Origin: Cordilura impudica
Lineage: Eukaryota > Arthropoda > Insecta > Diptera > Scathophagidae
NCBI GenBank assembly: GCA_963682025.1
Contig: OY821519.1
Span: 106,252,099-106,316,098 of the forward strand
Direction: 5' to 3'
Length of the DNA: 64,000 nucleotides
Positions 11,142 through 23,300 of the stretch are shown here, in pieces. A model generated the notes under the pieces. It was not told where the DNA came from, searched no databases, and saw only the letters and a list, made by a program, of their open reading frames with translations. Position numbers and translations under genes: made by a program. The first letter of the stretch is position 1. Every line of letters begins with the position of its first letter.

Positions 11142-11927
11142 AAACAAGTAAGAAAATTATAGTCGGTCTAGACCGACTATACGATACCCTATACCATGCG
11201 TTTAGAAACCCTATCTCTTAGGCCCAACTAACTGGCCATAGAAAATAAGCAAAAACCAAATTTGAGTGGGATTTTTATTATTTTTTTTTTTGGCTGCAGA
11301 TATGAAAAAGTTCATATCGGATGCTATATCTATATGGGGACTAGGTCCAAAAATGGACCGATCCTGATCATGTTTGGTAAAGTCTCTTGTATTTTGCAAA
11401 AATATATACAAACAAAATTTGAGAAGAATCAGTGCAATATTTTTGTTTTTTAATAGATTTAAGTGAAGATCGGGAAGCAGCTCTATATGGGGCCAAAGGG
11501 ATCATTTTTGGACTACCCATTAATGGATGTAATGAACGCATATAATCCCAATTTGAGTAGGATCTATATGACAATTTGGATCTTATGACAATTTATGTCG
11601 ATTTCATAGGGGTAATTTGTATGGGGGCTAGGTCTGAACATGGACCGATTCTCACCAATTTCAACAGCGTTCATCCCATGGCCGAGAAAAGCTTATGTAC
11701 CAAATTTCGTCAAAACATATTCATATTTGCGACCTGCAGTTTGATTACAAGGTTTACATGGACACACAGACGGACGGACGGACGGACGGACATTGTTAAA
11801 TCAACTCAGAAAGTGATTCTGATTCGATCGGTATAATTAAAGATGGGTCTAGGTCAAATATTTTTGGTTGTTACAAACAGCAGCACAAAGTCATTATACC
11901 CAAACCACATAGTGGTATAGGGTATAA
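11142..11927 (+). mobile_element. INE copy 4, complete
   Basis: Clean full-length copy of about 786 bp with the 5' palindrome AGTCGGTCTAGACCGACT, subterminal GATACCCTATACCATG, the (GGAC)5-type array near 11770 and the 3' hairpin ending GGTATAGGGTATAA. One of the best copies for building a consensus, with those at 16384, 47153 and 58620. Confidence 0.88.
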
Positions 11928-12877
11928 ACAGTTGTTAAAGGTAAAAAACTCCGTCAGTTTTGCGTTCGTTGTTGCCTTTTATCTGTGTTATCTTGTGCCT
12001 AACTATATTCAGGGACGTCAAGTATTGTTTCTGCTCGGTATATTATCATAGTTAATCGAGTTTAATTGATATAAAGCAGATATTGTGGCTCAAGTACCAA
12101 AACGAAAGCTGGTATCGAAGAAAAGTGAGGCTGCGTCATCAAAATAGGAGTAAGAATCGAAAAACCGTACCGAAAAAAAAAAACGAAAGGCAAAGGCTAG
12201 TGGAGACATGGTACAACGTCCATCTTCCTCACAACCAGCATCTAAAATGTTCTCAATAACACGACGACGGCGAAGAAAAATAAAATACTACTTATTAATG
12301 TTTTAATGGAATGCAATAATGTTTTTTGCGTCACTAAAATATTTGTTTTATCTTTTATAGTATTTAAAATCGCTTAATTTTTAGTAACCTTTTCCAAAAA
12401 CTATGACTTTCTGGTGTTAACCATGTGAAAGAGCGCTTCGTACTCTATGCGTATCGGTAAAAACATGGAATTGTTAGTCTTTGAAGTGTAACTCGTTGAA
12501 GTGGCGCAAAGTTTGGGCAAGAAGCTCGTAGAAACGAGGGGATGTGGAAAATTATATTTTATTAGATTTTTTTAAATTTGAGAAACTTCTGACGATTCAA
12601 AAAACTGAATTTGAACATTCCTCATTTTTGATTTTCAGCCCATAGAGGTAAAAACATAGGAAGCGTAGCAAATTAGCATTGTTTAGCATTATATCACTCT
12701 TTGTTATACCACTGATGCCCCAGAAAGTTAAAATTTGCCACTGTGACAACTAAGCAAATTTTATTAGTGACCAGTTTTGGGTTTTTTGTTTATTAACTTA
12801 ATTCTATCAATTCTTTTTATTGAAAAACCAATTCGCTGAAAGGATAAAAATTTTGTTTCTTTTAAAATTTTAAAATT
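11928..12877. other. Unassigned stretch with a short basic coding-like patch
   Basis: 12090-12290 is less AT-rich and in one frame gives a Lys/Arg/Ser-rich peptide (VPKRKLVSKKSEAASSK, stop), with a later RRRRRK block near 12260. No domain or intact frame. It could be a decayed gene fragment. The rest is AT-rich without signal. Confidence 0.35.
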
Positions 12878-13403
12878 ATGTTTTCATTAAAAACTAGTTC
12901 ACGGTGTGCTTTGCTATCACGCAAAGTCCTAAGGCTCTCACTATTACAGTTCTCCAGATATATGTATGATATTTATTATTTACTTTGTATAGGGGGTGGC
13001 GCGCACCTTTATCCGATCTCACCCATTTTTGGTCTGACTACTCACGTTAATAATAGATGACCTACGATAAATTTGTCAAGCTGACTCTGTCATAGTACTG
13101 TCATAGTACTCGAAATATAATTACTTTCCGGCATAGCTACTAACATTAATAATAGGTGACCTCAAACAAATTTGCAAAGCTCTTCCTGTCATAGTACTCA
13201 ATATAATATGATATTTAAAATTTACTTTTTATGGAAGGTGCCACGCCCACTATAGTATTTAAGAAGATTATAGCCTATAGCACTTTCCTTATCCACAGTA
13301 AGACTCTGTTAAAATTTCAGCAAGATCAGATGAGTTAACCTCGGAAATTACCTACTAAAAACAAACATACATTACCTCTTTATTATATTTGTATAGATAT
13401 AAG
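12878..13403 (+). repeat. 'Gtatgggaggtgccacgccc' modular repeat, copy 1
   Basis: Contains two modules of about 190 bp. Each has cgcaaagtcc, gctctcactattacagt, a 'ctttgtatgg.ggtg.c.cgc' block, an 'actactcacgttaataatagatgac' block and 'caaatttgcaaagct'. The end is 'agatcagatgag', 'attacctacta..acaaac', 'attacctctttattat' and 'gtatagat'. Same family at 39846-40305 and 40610-41575. Class unknown; probably a transposon given its shared ends. Confidence 0.65.
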
Positions 13404-14729
13404 AGTGTATTGCCTATTGCCTGAGATTGCTCAAAACTTCGCACACCCCTAATTATACGTATTATGAATTTATAAATCTAAATGTAATATAAATGTGTAT
13501 ATATTATCGCGTCCTACTTTTGAAGAATTTGCCAATTTAGACGAAATCACTATAGCTGTGAAAATTATTGATCTAAGTATCGTTTCGATTGGCAACAAAA
13601 ATTTATTTTTCGGTCGTGATAGCTTTAAAACTTTACCTGATCAAAGTTTTATATCAGAATCCTAAATTTTCAAATTTACATTTATCTAGAACACTCTGTT
13701 TTTTAATGAACGTAGTGTTTAATTTTAAATTATAATAAGTGTTTAAAAGAATTTGTTATACACTTATATATGCAATTTTTTTGTATACTTCAAAACTTTA
13801 AGACCTAATAGCAGAGTACAAATGAAATTTTCTATATTTTATTTGTTTTCACAACTACGAATCGTTAGCACTTTTTAAGAACTGAATTATCTATATTAAG
13901 TTAATATTTTTTGAAATTTAGTTCATATTTTATGAAAAAAATTTATTTGTTTCTGAAATACATTTGATAATTTCTAGAACTCAATTTCTGAAATAAAAGA
14001 GTAATAATATTTTTTTTTATAGTTTTTCATTACCTATTCGTTATGCCTCGAACCGATTTCGTACTGTCAATGTATGTAAAGTAATACCCCTAATGCACGA
14101 GTGAACGAGGGTGGCTTCTAAAGTGGGTAACAATAAAAAAGCCGTTTTATTCCATCCATATCTTTATAACACCATTGCAAATATAGAAAACTGAGATTTG
14201 AGTATATGTACATTTGGACCTGCCAACTGAATCCATTTTCTAAATTGTTTTATTTGGTCTAAGTTTTAAATTAAGTTCTAAAATTTTTAATAGTCATTAC
14301 GAACTAGAAAGTTTGGGTCTTAGCAAAAACATATTTTTTTTTTGTACAAATGAAAATGAATTAAATATATAACTAAATAATAAAATAATTTAAATATATA
14401 ACACATACTTTTCGTGGGCTTCATTTAACGGCTGTTATATAGTAAATTATGACACCAGCAACACTTATTAATCCACCATCGTAGGTAAAATGAATGGATC
14501 TCAGTAAAAATTGATTTGAATTGACTAAGGTTTCATAAAGAAATCTATGCATTTTCAGGAGTAATGAATATATATTATATTTTACTTTAGTGTTTAAGAT
14601 ATCATGCTCCTTAGAAAATATACTAACATAAATATGTTTTAACCCTTAAATGCGTAATCAAGCTGATTTTAATTAAAAACTTTATGATATGTAAATTGAC
14701 CAAAAAAAAAAGTCATGGAGGAATAAAAG
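13404..14729. other. AT-rich stretch, no gene seen
   Basis: Long non-coding stretch. Simple A/T runs only; no recognisable repeat or domain by eye. Confidence 0.45.
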
Positions 14730-15500
14730 ATGTAATAAGAATTGCATTTCAAATTACATGTATTGAACACACACCGACCCAACTTAACAGAGATCTTTAT
14801 GACAATTTGAATTTTATGTGGTCATTTATGTGGGGACTAAGGCTGAACATGCACCGATTTTCACCAGTTTCAACAGTGCTCGTCCTATGGCCAATAAAAG
14901 CTTATTGATACTTGCGCTCTGTAGTTTGATTAGAAGTTGTACACACAAAATGACAGACAGAGAGACAGACTGAAAGTGATTCTGAATCGATCAGTACAAT
15001 AAAAGGTGAGGCCATGTCAAATACTTTTGGTAGTTAAAACATCAGCTCAATCTCATTATACGTTGACCATAAACGAAGTTTTAGTGCTATTGTTATAAGT
15101 TCTGGCATGCTGATTTCAAAAAGCTCTTATCTGATGTTATTTTTAATAAGAACTAGATAAAAAGGTCTAAACCCAAAAACATATATGAACCAAGTTTTAA
15201 AAAAAATCTTTGGAATTTTCTTGTTTTCGGTAGATTTAAGTAAAGCTCGTTAATTAGATTTATGTGGTCTTACAGGGCTTATTTTTAGACCAGTGCGTAT
15301 AATGAACACACGTACACGAAATTTTATCGATATATATCTATATAATAAACGGGATCTTACGACAATTTCAGTCAGTCAGATAGGTGTTATTTGTATGGAG
15401 CTAGATCTACAAATATACTGACATTCACCAGTGGCTGGTGAAAGCATATATATAAAATTGTATCAAAATATACTCCTAGTTTCATTATCAAATCTGTCAT
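14730..15500 (+). mobile_element. Two degraded INE fragments (copy 5)
   Basis: 14730-15075 matches the distal half: 'acccaacttaacagagatctttatgacaatttg', a decayed GACAGACAGAGAGACAGAC array and 'tttggtagtt'. 15140-15490 then matches more proximal INE sequence ('aaaaacatatatgaaccaagtttta', 'ggtagatttaagtaaagctc', 'gggcttatttttagacca'). The inverted order of the segments suggests two separate old insertions rather than one. Confidence 0.6.
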
Positions 15501-15602
15501 CAATTTCTATAAAATTTATCATAAAATTGGAAATATTTGTAAATACAGCAGTTTTCTGATTTAACGACCATTCGAACAAATAAAATTTAAATTATACTAA
15601 AC

Positions 15603-16110
15603 ATACTAGCAGAGCCCAGCTCTCGAAATTCGAGTGCGAATTGAAGGAAACTTTATTTTATCATTCAATTTATTTCTTTCAATGTTTTTTAATCTATTTA
15701 ATTCATTAAGTTAATTTCTATATACATAAATATTTGTTGAAGGTATTCAAATTTTTGGCAATTAACAATTCAACACAGGGTACGTGTCATGCAATTATTG
15801 TAATGAAATCTGTACGTTAACTTTCGTGTCGCATAATGTAAAGTGTATTGTGCACGCATAACTTTCCTCAAACTTAACGAATTTAAACAGTTGATAGCTC
15901 GAAAGAAAGAGCTTGATCCACTGAGTGTTCTTAGACTTGTGCCAACAGCCTACGTTAATTAGAGGTTTGAAGGAAAGTATTGAAAAAATCTTGAAAAAAT
16001 TGAATGTAAAGTTGATTGTGCACGCATAACTTTCCTCAAGCTCAACAGCAGTTAACAGCTCAAAAGAAAGAGCTTGATCGACTGAGTTTATTTAGAGTGA
16101 AACGGTAAAA
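15603..16110 (+). repeat. Dispersed repeat followed by a 170-bp tandem duplication
   Basis: 15603-15790 opens 'actagcagagcccagctctc' and is shared with 38541-38690. At 15838 and again at 16008 the sequence 'gtaaagt.gattgtgcacgcataactttcctcaa' starts, followed both times by 'gctcgaaagaaagagcttgatc.actgagt'. This is a 170-bp direct repeat with two units. No protein. Confidence 0.6.
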
Positions 16111-16383
16111 ATCCATTCATTAGAAGAGGAGCTATGAGAATTCAAAATGCTTGAGTGAATGTGTCTCATAAAAATGTACTTGAGTAAGGTGGGATTGATG
16201 ACATATCTATGTCTAAATACCTTTCATTAAAAAAAAAATTAAGGAAATCGGCCAGATAGAATGGCCAGACAGACTGACTTTAGTTCTCATAAATTTTTTT
16301 AATATATAAGATTAGATTATACTATAATAGAAAAAAAAATTCTATATACATACACCTCAGAAATTTGTGACAAAAATAATTAA

Positions 16384-17179
16384 AAAACAAGTAAGAAAAT
16401 TATAGTCGGTCTAGGCCGACCATACGAGACCCTATACCATGGTTTAGAAATCATATCTCTTCGGTCCAACTAACTGGATATAGAAAATAAGCAAAAACCA
16501 AATTTGAGTGGCATTGTTATTAATTTTTTTGGCTTCAGATATGAAAAAGTTCATATCTGCTGCTATATTTATATGTGAACTAGGTCAAAAAGTGGACCGA
16601 TCCTGACCATATTTGGTAAAGTCACTTATATTTTGAAAAAATATACACAAACCAAGTTTGAGAAAAATCTGTGCAATATTTTTTTGTTTTTTGATAGACT
16701 TAAGTGAAGATCGGGAAACAGCTCTATATGGGGCCTATTACTAAGAGTTATCCCATAGGGATCATTTTTGGACTACTCATCAATGGATGTAATAAACGCT
16801 TACAAACCCAATTTGAGTAAGATCTATATGACAATTTGGATCTTATGGCAATTTATGTCGATTTCATAGGGGTTATTTGTATGGGGGCTAGGGCTGCGCA
16901 TGGACCGATTCTCACCAATTTCAATAGCTTTCATCCTATAGCGGACAAAAGCTTATATACCAAATTTAGTTAAAATATATTCATATTTGCGACCTGCAGT
17001 TTGATTAGAAAGTTTACATGGACACACAGACGGACGGACGGACATCGTTAAGTCGAAACAGTTAGTGATTCTGATTCAATCGTTATAATAAAAGATGGGT
17101 CTAAGTCAAATATTTTTGGTAGTTACAAACAGCAGCACAAAGTCATTATACCCAAACCACATAGTGGTATAGGGTATAA
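16384..17179 (+). mobile_element. INE copy 6, complete
   Basis: Full-length, about 796 bp, with 5' palindrome variant AGTCGGTCTAGGCCGACC and a 3' hairpin ending ggtatagggtataaa. The GGAC array is short (three units). Confidence 0.88.
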
Positions 17180-17370
17180 AAATGATACAACAGGAGGTAT
17201 TTTCAAGAATGTAAAACACATTTTTCCTGGTTTCATAAACAGCGCAATTTCTCTTGTCTGTGTCTGTCTCTGGTGCACTTTTACAGTTTAAAGCCACGTT
17301 TTGGCATATGACTTTAAAACAAGGTGGAGAAAAACTTTGTTCCAATATGCAAGATGTAGAACCATTTAAG

Positions 17371-17560
17371 CGCCCCGGTAGGTGAGTAGGTAGCGTGCTC
17401 GCCTATCATGCGGGGGTCGTGGGTTCGATTCCCACCAGAGGCTTTGATCTGTCGCTGCAAAAACACCAGTCATATGGTCTTTGTCACTCGGCTTATCCCT
17501 GGACCCAAAATTAGAATACAAATTTACTTTGCATTGTAATTAATATAAAAAAAAAAAAAA
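17371..17560 (+). mobile_element. tRNA-derived SINE, copy 1, with TSD
   Basis: Head resembles a tRNA: an A-box-like 'ggtgagtaggtagcg', a B box GGTTCGATTCC at about 17422, and an anticodon-arm-like hairpin around 'ctcgcctatcatgcggg'. The body ends 'ggcttatccctgg...tttgcattgtaattaatat' followed by poly(A). Flanks gaaccatttaag (17359-17370) and gaactatttaag (17561-17572) form a 12-bp duplication with one mismatch. The body is not tRNA-like and the locus is duplicated at 59852, so this is a SINE and not a tRNA gene. Confidence 0.88.
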
Positions 17561-17572
17561 GAACTATTTAAG

Positions 17573-18057
17573 AGGCAATATCTTACCTAGGAACACAATT
17601 GTTAAAGCCGACAAATCCAGTATGTTTTGGAACGCATTAAGTAAGTACTGTATATAACGAACTTTTCAGTTTAACCAAATCGAATTAGTTTGTTTAAATC
17701 GGAAAACTGCTGTAGTTTACTTTTTAATAGGGGGTTTGGATTTTCTAAACGCGTTAGTGTAATTTTCATTCTGGCAATAATTAAAAATTTGGATACACGC
17801 TGTGTTGCCTTAAGATGTCGGTGATCATTTATATAAAATTGTACGATTGCTATATTATTTTAATCATAAAGCATCAGACTAAAAGTAGTCTGCAGTCTTC
17901 GTTGTTAATCTATAATTTTGCAATGAACTTTTTAATACGCACGAGTGTAAAAACATAAATACGACATCTTTACTCATCTGAAATTTTATGTGCGATATAA
18001 TAAAGATAATAAAGAATATTTCATTATGATATGTTAACTCGAATATGCTTAATAAAT
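17573..18057. other. AT-rich spacer
   Basis: No gene or repeat recognised. Confidence 0.4.
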
Positions 18058-18607
18058 ATTCTAACCCATATAAACAAAGTTTTTATTAAAACTCTTTCTT
18101 TCCTTATGCAAAAGAGTTTTAAATCTCTCCGTGACTGTGCGTGACTATGCGTGACTGTGCGTGACTATGTCAAAGTTAATCTTTTCATTTCACAGCAAAT
18201 CTATCGATCAAGTCTCAGATCGATCAGATAACAGGAAATAGGTTTTAAGTAACTTTGTGACTGTGCGTGACTATGCGTGACTGTGCGTGACTATGTCGAA
18301 GTTAATCTTTCTTTACAGCAAGTAGATCGATCAAGTTTCAGATTGATTGGATGAGGGAAAATCCGTTTTAAATCTCTACGTGACTGTGCGTGACCATGCC
18401 TGACTGTGCGTGACTAAGTCAAAGTGTACGGAACAAGTTTCATATCGATCGAATGAGGAGAAATGACATTTAGATTACTTCGTGACTGTGCGTGACTACC
18501 CCAAAATTAATCTATAGTCACAACAAGACTATGGGCCAAGTTTGAGGTCAATTGGATAAGGGGGAATGGGGTCCACCCATGGCAGACAGACAGACAGACA
18601 GAGAGTA
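18058..18607 (+). repeat. 'Gtgactgtgcgtgac' tandem-module repeat, copy 2
   Basis: Same start ('ctaacccatataaacaaag'), the same modules (about four) and the same end ('gactatgggccaagtttgag', 'ggataagggggaatggggt') as the copy at 7895. Here the end continues to 'ccatggcagacagacagaca', which is also seen, reversed, at 44060-44100. Confidence 0.75.
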
Positions 18608-19220
18608 TGAGCTAAAAGAAATGGTTTAAAAATACGTTGGCCAACTAAGAAACAAGCTACGTGTAACTTTGTTTTTTTTTTTTATATAAATCGATGCCGT
18701 AACCATCAGTAGTTTTGGAACCAAAAAATAAATTAGAATATATTAATATTATAAGGTTTTCCTTTTTAACAACTATTGTTGTCATTTGCATTATGATTCT
18801 CTAATGTGAGTTAAAATTCAAATGACAACTATTGCTGTCATGAATTTTTGTGATGCAATGACAACTATAGTTGTTATCCGATTTATTTTGGGAACTCCTC
18901 AAATTAAACCAATTACATTTATATATAGCCACAAAAAGGAATCAATATACATAGTGGGAATGATCAACACTGAGGTATTTAGCAGCAATTTATTTTATGA
19001 AAACTGTAGTTGAGATTTGCTATTTTGAGCCAATGTTGTCATGATGTTAAAATCATATATGTTTTTACCAAAACTTTTTATTTATTTATTTATTTCTTTA
19101 TTAAATTTAATGATTTCCTGCACAACAAGACTAAGTCTTATAACACAGTACAGGATTTTAGTAGTGTACAAACATGTTTAGCCAAATTAAATTAAATAGA
19201 ATTGTAACTAATACATATAA
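18608..19220. other. AT-rich spacer with a 'gacaactattgttgtcat' palindrome
   Basis: Short inverted motifs 'acaactattgttgtcatt' (18770) and 'tgacaactattgctgtcat' (18824) recur about 55 bp apart. No coding signal. Confidence 0.4.
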
Positions 19221-20509
19221 AAACAAGTAAGAAAATTATAGTCGGTCTAGCCCGACTATATGATACCCTATACCATGGTTAAGAGACCCTATCTCTTCAG
19301 TCCAACTACTTGGATATAGCAAGTATGCATAAACCAAATTTGAGTGGAATTTTTATTAATTTTTTTCGCTGCAGATATGAAAAAGTTCATATCGGATACT
19401 ATATTTAAATGGGGACTAGGTCGAAAAATGGACCGATCCTGACCATATTTGGTAAAGTCACTTATACTTTGAAAAAATATATACAAACCAAATTTGAGAA
19501 AAATACGTGCAATATTTTTGTTTTTTGATAGATTTAAGAGAAGATCGGGAAGCAGCTCTATATGGGGCCTCTGACTAAGAATTTTCCTGTAGGGAGTATT
19601 TGTGAACTACTGATTAATGGATGTAATAAACACATACAAATCCAATTTGATTGAGATCTATATGATAATTTGGAACTTATGCCAATTTATGTCGATTTCA
19701 TAGGGGTCATTTGTATGGGGGCTAGGTCTGAACATGGACCGATTCTCACCAGTTTCAACAGCGTTCATCTCATGGCCCATTGAAGCTTATGTACCAAATT
19801 TCATCAAAATATATACATATTTGTAGTTTGGTTACAAGCTTTACATGGACACACAGACGGACGGACGGACGGACGGACGGAAATTGCCATTTCGACTCAA
19901 AAAGTAATTCTGAGTCGATCGGTAAGTCACTTATACTTTGAAAAAATATATACAAACCAAATTTGAAAGGAATCCGTGCAATATTTTTTTTTTTTTTTGA
20001 TAGATTTAAGTGAAGATCGGGAAGCAGTTCTATATGGGGCCTATGACTAAGAGTTGTCCAATAGGGATAATTTTTGGACTACTGATTAATGGATGTAATA
20101 TATACACACAAACCCAATTTGACTAAGATTTGTATGATAATTTGGGTCTTATGGCAATATATGTTGATTTCATAGGGGTCATTTGTATGGGGGCTAGGTC
20201 TGAACATTGACCGATTCTCACCAATTTCAACAGCGTTCATTCCATGGCCGGTGGAAGATCAAATACCAAATTTCATCAAAATATATTCATATTTGCGACC
20301 TGCAGTTTGATTACAATCTTTACATGGACACACAGACGGACGGACGGACGGACGGACGGACGGATGGACGGACATCGTTAAATCGAATCAGATAGTGATT
20401 CTGATTCGATCGGTATAATTAAAGATGGGTGTAGGTCAAATATTTTTGGTTGTTACAAACAGCAGCACAAAGTCATTATACCCAAACCACATAGTGGTAT
20501 AGGGTATAA
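19221..20509 (+). mobile_element. Composite INE: two copies fused by unequal exchange (copy 7)
   Basis: The first copy runs from the family start to 'gagtcgatcggta' (19923), where 'ataataaaagatggg' is expected. Instead it jumps to 'agtcacttatactttgaaaaaat', which normally lies about 220 bp from the 5' end. It then runs through a second body to a normal 3' hairpin at 20509. The joint sits at a shared 'ggtaa'. The second (GGAC)n array is the longest in the window (about eight units near 20335). Confidence 0.82.
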
Positions 20510-20816
20510 TTAATATAAATAATATTTTAACATAAGAATTTTTAAAATTATGATATTAATAAAATATGAGATAGAATATTAAAAAAAAAATTTAAATTGA
20601 AAATTATTAAAAATTAAAAAAAAAGAGAGAAAAATTAAAAAAAATAAGCATACAATAAGAAATACCTTTAAAAAGTTTAGGTTTTAGGCAAAGTTTTTAA
20701 ATAAGGATTTTTTGAAATGTATTGCTTCGCTATTAAGTTGAATATTAGGTGGAAGGCTATTCCAAAGACGTACAGCATTTATGAAAAAGTGCCATTCTGA
20801 TACTTAGCATCGATAT

Positions 20817-22171
20817 TTAGGAATAATTCTTTACCTCTGTTTGATTTGGCAAATCGTATATGATTGCATAAGTATTTTCAAGTGATACTCCGTACAGGCT
20901 TTTCGAAAAGGACGATATGTGTTCAAATTTTCTTAAACCATACACATACCTAACGATATTGTTGTAAAGCATTTCAAGTTTTTGATTGAATCGCAATTCG
21001 CAAACAGTTCGCATCCATAAGTTAGTTTTGGAATAAGGTAAGCCTTTGCCAATAGTGTTCTTACTCTTAATGGTGTAAAGAAATGCGTTGCCCATAGGGT
21101 CCTTAGTTTAACGTATGATTGTGCAACAAGCATGTTGATGTGGCTTGACCAATTTAAGTTGCTGTTAAAGACCAATCCAAGATTTCTAGCTGTTCAAACT
21201 ATCTCAATTCTTTGATTATTTATTGATATTACCATATCAATAAGTGGGTTTATAGTCCTTTTGTGTATCACTATGCATTTAGATTTATTTGGATTTAAGC
21301 ATAGTCCATTAGAAATTGTCCAACAATTTATTCTGTTAAGGTCATCGTTTAGGCTATCCACATTCTGGCAAATAGAATTAACAGGGCTGTTAAGGTAAAG
21401 CTGTACATCATCTGCATACATGTGAATATTGCAATGTGATAAGTGGTGGGGTAAATCATTAGCATAAATAGAGAAAAGAAGCGGTCGCAGAATTGACCCT
21501 TGGGGTAAAACTGTACAAATAGCTAATAGTTCAGATATTGTATTATTTACGAATACTGATTGTATCCGTTCTGAGATTGATGTTGATGAAAAATTGAATA
21601 ATTGACAGCTTCATACATAATGTAGAATGATTGCCTGTATCAAAGGTTTTGGAATGATCAAGAAGAACCAAAAAATTAACTTTACTGTCATCTAACTCAC
21701 GTCTTATATTTTCGGTAACATCAATAAGGGCAGTAACGCAACAATGGTTGGGACGAAAGCCGGATTGCTTGTCAATCAAAAGTTGATTTACATGTGATGT
21801 AGTTTTTCCAAAATTTTCAAAAGAAAGCTAAATATGGCAATTGGACGGTATTCTGAGTTTGATTTAGGTAGCGGAATTATCTTTGCATGTTTCCGTTTTG
21901 TAGGAAAACGACTCGACGTGATGATGGTGTTGAACAGATGAGTAATATAAGACAAGATTAGTGGTAAAAGAATTTTAATAAATTGGAGGTGTAAGTTATC
22001 ATATCCAACAGCATTAGATTTGATTTGTGAGATACAAGAGAAAACATCAGACCTGTTGACACAGGAAAACTCAAACTTTTTTTCTTCCAGAAAGAAATTA
22101 TTATTGACGTTTGCGAAAAAACCATTACGGCTTGTAATGTCGGTTGGAATCATGGGTATATTAGTGAACAT
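20817..22171 (-). pseudogene. LINE reverse transcriptase (broken into frames)
   Basis: RT motifs in order: AKIIPLPKSNSEYRPIA (21900s), QSGFRPNHCCVTALIDV, FLVLLDHSKTFD with the first Asp, then after a break 'MYADDVQLYL' at about 21420 with the YADD pair, NPNKSKC, and a C-terminal region LNWSSHI...LIPKLTYGCEL. At least four frameshifts or stops separate the pieces. It copies element RNA in the living family; this copy cannot. Confidence 0.8.
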
Positions 22172-22447
22172 CTTTTTGAGTTCATCAGCATCAACAGGAC
22201 AGTTTCTGGTTTTATCAAAATTACCAATACCAATTTCGCGAATAGTACGCCAAGTTTTTTTAAAATCTAACGCAGTACTAAAGCGATTAGTGTAATATTC
22301 TGATTTAGCGATCCTAATTTGGTGATTGACATCGCTTCGAGCTGATCGGAATTCAGTTTTCAGTTCAAGTGTTTTGAAATGTTTCCATCTTGATTAGGCT
22401 GAATCTCTTCGGTGTATTAGTTGCTGAATTCTGTTGGTAAACCATGG

Positions 22448-23290
22448 TTAATTCTTTGGTGTTATCCTTTTCGTTCTTAAGGGAACCGTGTCATCAAATA
22501 GTTTTAAAATATTGTCTTCAATGAAAGATAATTGATAATCAACAGAAGGCATCAAATAAATGCTGCTCCAATTAATTTTAAAGAAATTATCATATAATAA
22601 ATTGTAGTTTACATTTTTAAAATCCCGATAAGAATAAAATTTATCTACCTCAGGGATCAAAAAATCATATCCTTCAAGTATAAGGTCATGCTTTGAGAAA
22701 CATGAGGCAGATAATTGATCATACAGTAGCACTTTAGATGTATCACCCACAAAAATAAGGTCTATAAGTGTGCTGTTGCAGGTTGTAAAATATGTTGTGG
22801 TGGTGATATTGACTGGAATGAGTCCACGTGTCAACATACTGTCCTTAAAGGATAATTCAACGAGGAGGTTATATGCCACGGTGTATGTTTGGATAGTGTT
22901 AATTAGTTTTGAAAAATCCGTACGACTATTTGGTCTATAAACGCAGCCAATTAGCATCTTCCTTCCAAGAGATACAATTTCAATAAAAATGTGCTCATTT
23001 TTGTCTTCTTTGTCAGATCCGCAACAAAATTTGCAATTAAGAGTATTTTTTACATATATGGCAACACCGCCCCCACCCTTTAGAACCCCGTCTTCGCCTG
23101 TTTGATATCTATCCGCTCTAAAAATATTATAACCATCCAAACTTACGAGACTATTAGGAGTTGAGTCAGTGAACCATGTCTCTGAGACACGAACTACGTC
23201 GCTATTGGAATTTTCGAAAGTTATTCTATACTCACCTATTTTATTCAATAGGCTTTGAGCATTTATGTGACAAATTTGTACACCTTCCTT
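22448..23290 (-). pseudogene. LINE endonuclease domain (broken)
   Basis: The frame continues above the first ATG (23248) to about 23290, giving QICHINAQSLLNK, the normal start of LINE AP-endonucleases. Then come the catalytic-Glu region VRVSETWF, the GGGVAIYV block, IGCVYRPNSR, and SKHDLI with the terminal Asp/His pair as KHD. The mid-domain GDFN-type Asp/Asn motif is not visible; the segment reads YNLLVELSF, so the enzyme is probably dead. After residue 190 the linker to RT begins. Stops before RT. Confidence 0.78.
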
Positions 23291-23300
23291 CTATTTAGCA

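Larger units (their letters stand above)
20580..23300 (-). mobile_element. Broken non-LTR retrotransposon with AP-endonuclease and RT
   Basis: Minus-strand LINE reading from about 23300 down to an AT-rich end near 20580. ORF pieces in order: 23248-22448 endonuclease and linker; 22171-21788 and 21779-21543 RT front half; 21421-21194 with the catalytic YADD box; 21175-20817 C-terminus. The 3' end of the frame, about 20800-20710, gives RLWNSLPPNI, the usual last motif of such proteins. Extent is approximate; no duplication was found. The clade looks CR1/L2-like (YADDVQLYL) but is not certain. Confidence 0.8.

Noticed and set aside
12090..12290. Protamine or HMG-like basic protein gene
   Set aside because: Basic patches only, interrupted by stops, no start-to-stop frame or known domain.
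17371..17445. tRNA gene
   Set aside because: The head is tRNA-like with a B box, but it is attached to a conserved 3' body with poly(A) and duplications, and is repeated at 59852. It is a SINE head.
22020..22295. Plus-strand open frame of 91 codons
   Set aside because: Antisense to the minus-strand LINE RT, which explains the sequence. Many other short frames were left out for the same reason.
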